DNA from: Rhyzopertha dominica
Taxonomy: Eukaryota; Arthropoda; Insecta; Coleoptera; Bostrichidae
DNA: 64,000 bases
Assembly (NCBI GenBank): GCA_025024175.1
Contig: QCXZ01000041.1
Location: forward strand, 24,733,786-24,797,785
Direction of reading: 5' to 3'
Position 1 is the first letter of the stretch, and each line of letters opens with the position of its first letter. The notes beneath the pieces were generated by a model. It was given only the letters and a program-made list of their open reading frames with translations, had not been told where the DNA came from and did no database searches. Below are positions 60,013 to 64,000 of the stretch, piece by piece. The position numbers were made by a program, and so were the translations under genes.

Positions 60013-61580
60013 AGTATAGTTCATTTTAAACTATGCAATGGACTTGTATGATACTGACTAAAACAGAGATGCGGCAGTCGAACTGAACAACACGACGAAC
60101 GACCGAATAGTGAATGGACACGCAATTGCAGTGAATCGCTTCGTCGCTCAGTATTTTCGAGCTTTAAAGCGGAATTCGTGAATTTTATGTATAATGTACT
60201 TGAGTTGCAATTAGCAACTGTTCGCAAGAAAGCTGGCAATATTTTTTCAATAACGTAATTATATTAACCTGCTATACGGATAACTTTAATAGGTACATAC
60301 TCATAGTACCACTAATATTGATGTAAAAAATTATACACATTTAGTTAATTTCTATTTTATTCAAACATTCTAATTGGCACCAAAACGTTAGGTGTAAATG
60401 TCAAACAGCAAAACAGGAACTGTGACGCCATTGTAAAAGAAAAGAAAAGATACTACGTTGTTCGTCGTTCCCGTAGGTCATAGTTCGCTCGCAGTTCTTC
60501 AGTTGCATGCATCTGTCTCTTGCATAGTTGAAAAAGAACTAGGTAGTTCATTTATTTATTTATTATTCTGACAAACTAGATCGTTCAGGAGGCGCAACTA
60601 AATAGTAAACTAAACAGTACAGTTTCGGATCTAGAAGTTCGTTACAAAAATTATATTATTTTTTACTTTTTCTGTTTATAATTGTCCGTAAGTTTATTCA
60701 AAATTTCAGTTTAATCGAAAGTGCATACGAAAATTAAAAATTTTCCGAGTTTCCGTAAATCCCGAATTCTCTTTTCCTAGCAACTTTCCTAGGACTACAA
60801 CTAACCAAATGAAAAAGAATTACCTTAATAGTGAATTTATACAAAAATCCCATGGAAGAAGTTGACCTTAGTTTTACAATTTTCCCGAAATCAAAATGTA
60901 AATAAAACAACTTGATGTTCATATCATGATTTCAAATTTAATGGAAGAAAATAAAACATGGTTTAACAAGAAGTTCAGCTTTAAATTTGAACTAAATCAC
61001 ATATGGTACCAAGTTAATGACATTCTACCCATTCCAGCATGTCAGCGATGTACTGCTAATAGAATTAATGTCGTACGTTAATTTACCATTGGCGTACTTC
61101 AGAATGTACATATCCTTTGCAACCAAATATCCATAGTCACAAATGTTATTTCCAATAGTTTTTGACAAGTTCAAAAAATGACAAAATATATTGAAATTTG
61201 GACAGGACTATGTCTGTCAGGTTAGCTTGTAAATAATAAATTAGGAATGTTGTATATTATATAAATATATAATAAATAGAAACTAATACATTTGCAACTA
61301 TTAAAAAATACATTATTAGGAATAGCACACATAACATAAAAACACAGAAATTTATAACCACAAAGATAATAATAAAAAATATGGAAAGAATAATAATAGT
61401 GTTGATTGATATATTTCTGGGAATACATCAATCAACGATAATACTTTAATTACAATAAGCTGCCGTTCAATAAAGTATTAGACCATGTGGTGTGAATAAT
61501 AAAAAACGTGTGCAAAGCTTCCTTGGCTATTAACCACATTGGATATCTCTTTTGCATCCAGCACTAGCACTTTGCTTATT
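60013..61580. other. Intergenic, no gene recognised
   Basis: No gene recognised. A gaacgacgaac-type word occurs in opposite orientation near 60096 and 60464. The rest is AT-rich. Confidence 0.45.
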
Positions 61581-61590
61581 GATATTTTAC

Positions 61591-61781
61591 ATATAATCGA
61601 TGCATAGAGTGTGGGGTGGTCTGGATTCATCTGCTTTGTACTTCAATATTTGCACTGCTGTGGTTCTAAGCCCCGGTCCCACATTAACACCCCGAAACCA
61701 TTTATTTATTGTAGATGGATGCAGCAAGCTTGTTTGGCAATGATAATAACTAACGTAATTGTAACCTTTAAAGGAATATAT
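61591..61781 (-). CDS. P-element-type transposase exon (start of RNase H-like domain)
   Basis: A 191-bp exon-like block on the minus strand, with acceptor ctttcag before 61781 and donor gtaaaat after 61591. It encodes IYSFKGYNYVSYYHCQTSLL, then HPSTINKWFRGVNVGPGL, then a block ending LCIDYM. This matches the P/THAP9 transposase region that usually reads YSPKAYNYVR, LPHPRTIRKWY, VNGSPGF and then DEM, where the Asp is the first catalytic residue. Here the box is IDYM, so the Asp is kept and the Glu is Tyr. No following catalytic exon was found toward lower coordinates. It may be a transposon relic or part of a host gene derived from one. Confidence 0.6.
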
Positions 61782-61982
61782 CTGAAAGTGTGACCCTGGT
61801 TTTTGTTTCAGTATATTAATTTCAGTCATGTTAACAAATTAAACAGATTCTTCGGTTAAGATTATTTGTCATTATTTTTTTAATAGGCAATTATTTGTTT
61901 TGGCATCACCTTTCCCGTATCGTTTCCAACTCTGCACCGAAACATAAAGGTTTTTTGTTTTTTGAGGACTAAGTCACTGAAT

Positions 61983-62373
61983 TCAGCTGTCTTCCACTTT
62001 CATTTTCCTCACAGTGTCCAATTCAGGAACAATAGAGGCTTGTCCAGGAGAGTTCGTTAAAGCTTCTTCTTGAGCTGCTAATTCCTGAAGACATTTTATA
62101 TCCTGCAAAGTAAACACTCCTGTTAATGAAATCAGGTCGACGACATAATATATATTTATGTGTGTATTTACCTGTATCGGTTGCAGATATGGTGGGAAAG
62201 TTTTAAAAATGGTAGGAACAGCTTTAGCTAACAATCGTGTTGTTGAATTAGTTTTATACAAAAACTTCGCATCAAAATGTTCAGAACACAGTCTGTCATT
62301 TCGAGTTGGAGACCAGTTCTTTTCCAATCTCATATTCTTAATCCATAAATTGCGTCTCGAGTCTTTGGGGAAC
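61983..62373 (-). CDS. THAP-domain protein, exons without the N-terminal part
   Basis: Two exon-like blocks, 62373-62172 and 62102-61983, are joined by a 69-bp intron (gtaaat...tttgcag) that is itself open in frame. The first encodes FPKDSRRNLWIKNMRLEKNW, SPTRNDRLCSEHFDAKFLYK and LLAKAVPTIFKTFPP. This is the second half of a THAP DNA-binding domain, with the Cys-x2-His pair (LCSEHF), the conserved Trp and Pro, and the AVPTIF box. The second encodes a short acidic/Gln-rich tail and a stop at 61983. The first half of THAP (the early Cys pair) should lie in an exon to the right, which I did not find. With the RNase H-like exon at 61591-61781 just downstream on the same strand, this is most likely a P-type transposase gene or a host gene made from one. 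Confidence 0.65.
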
Positions 62374-63437
62374 CTTAAATATAGAGTAAGTAATTTAGTT
62401 ACACCTATAGTGGAAAATTGATGTTAAATGGTACATTATTAAGATTAAAATATTAAAAACCCTCCAAATCTAGATCACTATAATATTATATCAGCCAAGA
62501 GAAGCAGAAGCAATTAATATTTAAGTGATTAATTTCATTATTTCAGCAAAGGTCCAACTGTTTTAAAGAGTCTTACATATATTTTTAATTTGTGTGTTTA
62601 AATGTTTAATGTTTACATACCTATGTATATCTTTGTGAGTATAAATGGTCTTCCATTTTTTAAAATGTTTTGAAACTATACCCCTTAAACACATCTTTAC
62701 GTTACTATTTATTAGTAAAATAGTAGTAGTTATTTGTAGGCTTTGGTTTCTTTAAATGATAATTTCAATTATTTCAGTATATTTCAGGCAGTATTATAAT
62801 AATAGTCTAATCTAAAAAATGTAAAAATACATATTTACAAAATAAGTAATAAAATAGATCAATAGAATACTATAGGTACCTCAAATTGAAATTAGATTTA
62901 AGTCTTCAGCAGTAGAAATATTTTTAATAATTGCTCAATATTTTAGATGTAAAAAGTAGGTAGTGTAATAATTATTATATTGTGATATTTGTCATTTAAT
63001 AGATTGTTAAAACTAACGTTTTTGAATTTTGAAAAAGTTAGTTGATAGTGAATATTTAAATTTGACAGAAAAAGTAACAAAAGGTATGGTTAGATTATGC
63101 AGTGATATAATATAGTACCTACCTACTTAGGCCCCAAATATCAGTTTGACACATAAATTTTGGTTTTTTGAGTGTGAATGTGAAACATTTCAAGTAATTG
63201 TCTTAAGCATATTAGGCTCCCACATTAACATAATCAAAAACGTGGTTCTCCTGCTCTTTATGTTTATCTAGAGCTGTTTTATGTTTGTCCAGGATAATTA
63301 TTGTTCTGAACAAAAAATAATTTAATCTCCTATGATTGAAAAATATGAAAGATGGCTACACTAAATGTTAAGAATGAGTACTTTTTACAAACAATAAGGT
63401 TCATAATAGTACATGTATGACGCCACTGGACTTGCAT
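62374..63437. other. Intergenic or intronic, no gene recognised
   Basis: The missing first THAP exon would be expected here or beyond, but no Cys-x2-4-Cys start was found on the minus strand. AT-rich. Confidence 0.4.
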
Positions 63438-63445
63438 ATCGCCAC

Positions 63446-63847
63446 CACTGATCTCTAAATAACTGGATGTCGCATAAGTCATTCAAAACTGTGATAAGTA
63501 GCCACCATGCCGCTGGTACTCGTACTATCAATTTAACGGCGCGTTAAAATTTTAGGTTAGATCCTTAACTATATAATATGGTTATGAGTAAACGTAACAT
63601 CCAGTTTGTACGGTACATGTTTCTTACTCAAACACTACAACGATCATCTTTTGGAAANCTGCAGANAGATGATGAGTTCACGATTTTAACCGTCAATCAT
63701 TAACGTTATATTTACCGCAGAAGCGAACCTTTGTCAAAATTTTAGTACAAGGACCAGCGGCTAGGCGCTAAAGTGGCTTAAATCTATCACAAATAATTTA
63801 GATGCATTTTGGTATGTAAGCGACATCCAGTTATTTAGAGATCAGTG
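63446..63847. mobile_element. Short nonautonomous transposon with 28-bp ends and 8-bp target duplication, probably P-type
   Basis: The left end (63446-63473, cactgatctctaaataactg followed by gatgtcgc) and right end (63820-63847) are perfect 28-bp inverted repeats. Perfect 8-bp direct duplications, atcgccac, flank them (63438-63445 and 63848-63855). An 8-bp duplication fits the P and hAT superfamilies; an end near 30 bp starting with CA fits P better. On the minus strand near 63661 an acceptor-like tctgcag is followed by a frame reading FPKDDR, in the same phase as the FPKDSR exon start of the THAP gene at 62373. Further inward, the arms are loosely similar (tgata, gccac and gccgctggt blocks). 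Confidence 0.85.
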
Positions 63848-63855
63848 ATCGCCAC

Positions 63856-64000
63856 TATTTATTTCAATAAATGTACGAAAACGAAAAGTAATATTAGTTG
63901 CTAGGTACCATAAAACATTTTTAAGTAGGTACTATTATAAAGTTAGTCAATTCTATCCTGCAATAGTCTTTAAACGTTGGTTATCAAACTTCTATGTACA
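63856..64000. other. Window end, nothing recognised
   Basis: 145 bp of AT-rich sequence with no feature. Confidence 0.5.

Noticed and set aside
56934..62373. A single P-type transposase gene spanning 62.4 to 56.9 kb with mtSSB in its intron
   Set aside because: The distance is too great for a P-type element, the catalytic middle is missing, and the downstream piece has a frame shift. Separate relics are simpler.

Overview
The window is insect nuclear DNA. It is AT-rich and sparse in genes, with long introns and intergenic stretches full of transposon remains. Two host genes are certain. One is the ETS-domain repressor anterior open/Yan (aop, + strand, four coding exons, 43227-51280, 486 residues). 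The other is mitochondrial single-stranded DNA-binding protein (mtSSB, - strand, three exons, 58570-59272, 154 residues). The insect assignment rests on the Yan-type ETS protein and on the mix of mobile elements (BEL/Pao, mariner, Tc1-like, P-type/THAP, jockey/CR1-like LINEs). I could not decide the insect order.

Layout. 1-18.5 kb: no host gene seen; a mariner copy (2149-4626) carrying a 1.23-kb foldback element, a LINE fragment, an internally repeated purine-rich block (8.95-10.3 kb), a Tc1/mariner-superfamily transposase relic, and two copies of a THAP-coding repeat (7.5-8.25 kb and 17.8-18.5 kb). 18502-24678: a complete BEL/Pao retrotransposon with identical 225-bp LTRs, a 5-bp target duplication and an intact 1712-codon polyprotein. 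It sits inside the second THAP repeat, and the first THAP repeat shows the empty site. 24.8-41 kb: gene-poor, with decayed mariner, Tc1-like and LINE pieces. 41.1-53.2 kb: the aop locus, with a likely 5' exon/promoter near 41.1-41.5 kb, two DNA transposons in intron 1, and the ETS domain split over exons 3 and 4. 53.2-64 kb: LINE, pogo-like and P-type transposase pieces around mtSSB, THAP plus RNase H-like exons at 61.6-62.4 kb, and a short element (63446-63847) with perfect 28-bp inverted ends and a perfect 8-bp target duplication.

The two host genes are unrelated in function: aop is a nuclear repressor downstream of receptor tyrosine kinase/MAPK signalling, and mtSSB serves mitochondrial DNA replication. 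The strongest leads are (1) the short 8-bp-TSD element near the right end, which appears to keep the start of a P-type THAP exon in the same splice phase as the THAP gene 1 kb away; (2) the very young BEL insertion with its paralogous empty site; and (3) several repeat families present in two or three copies within the window that I cannot assign.
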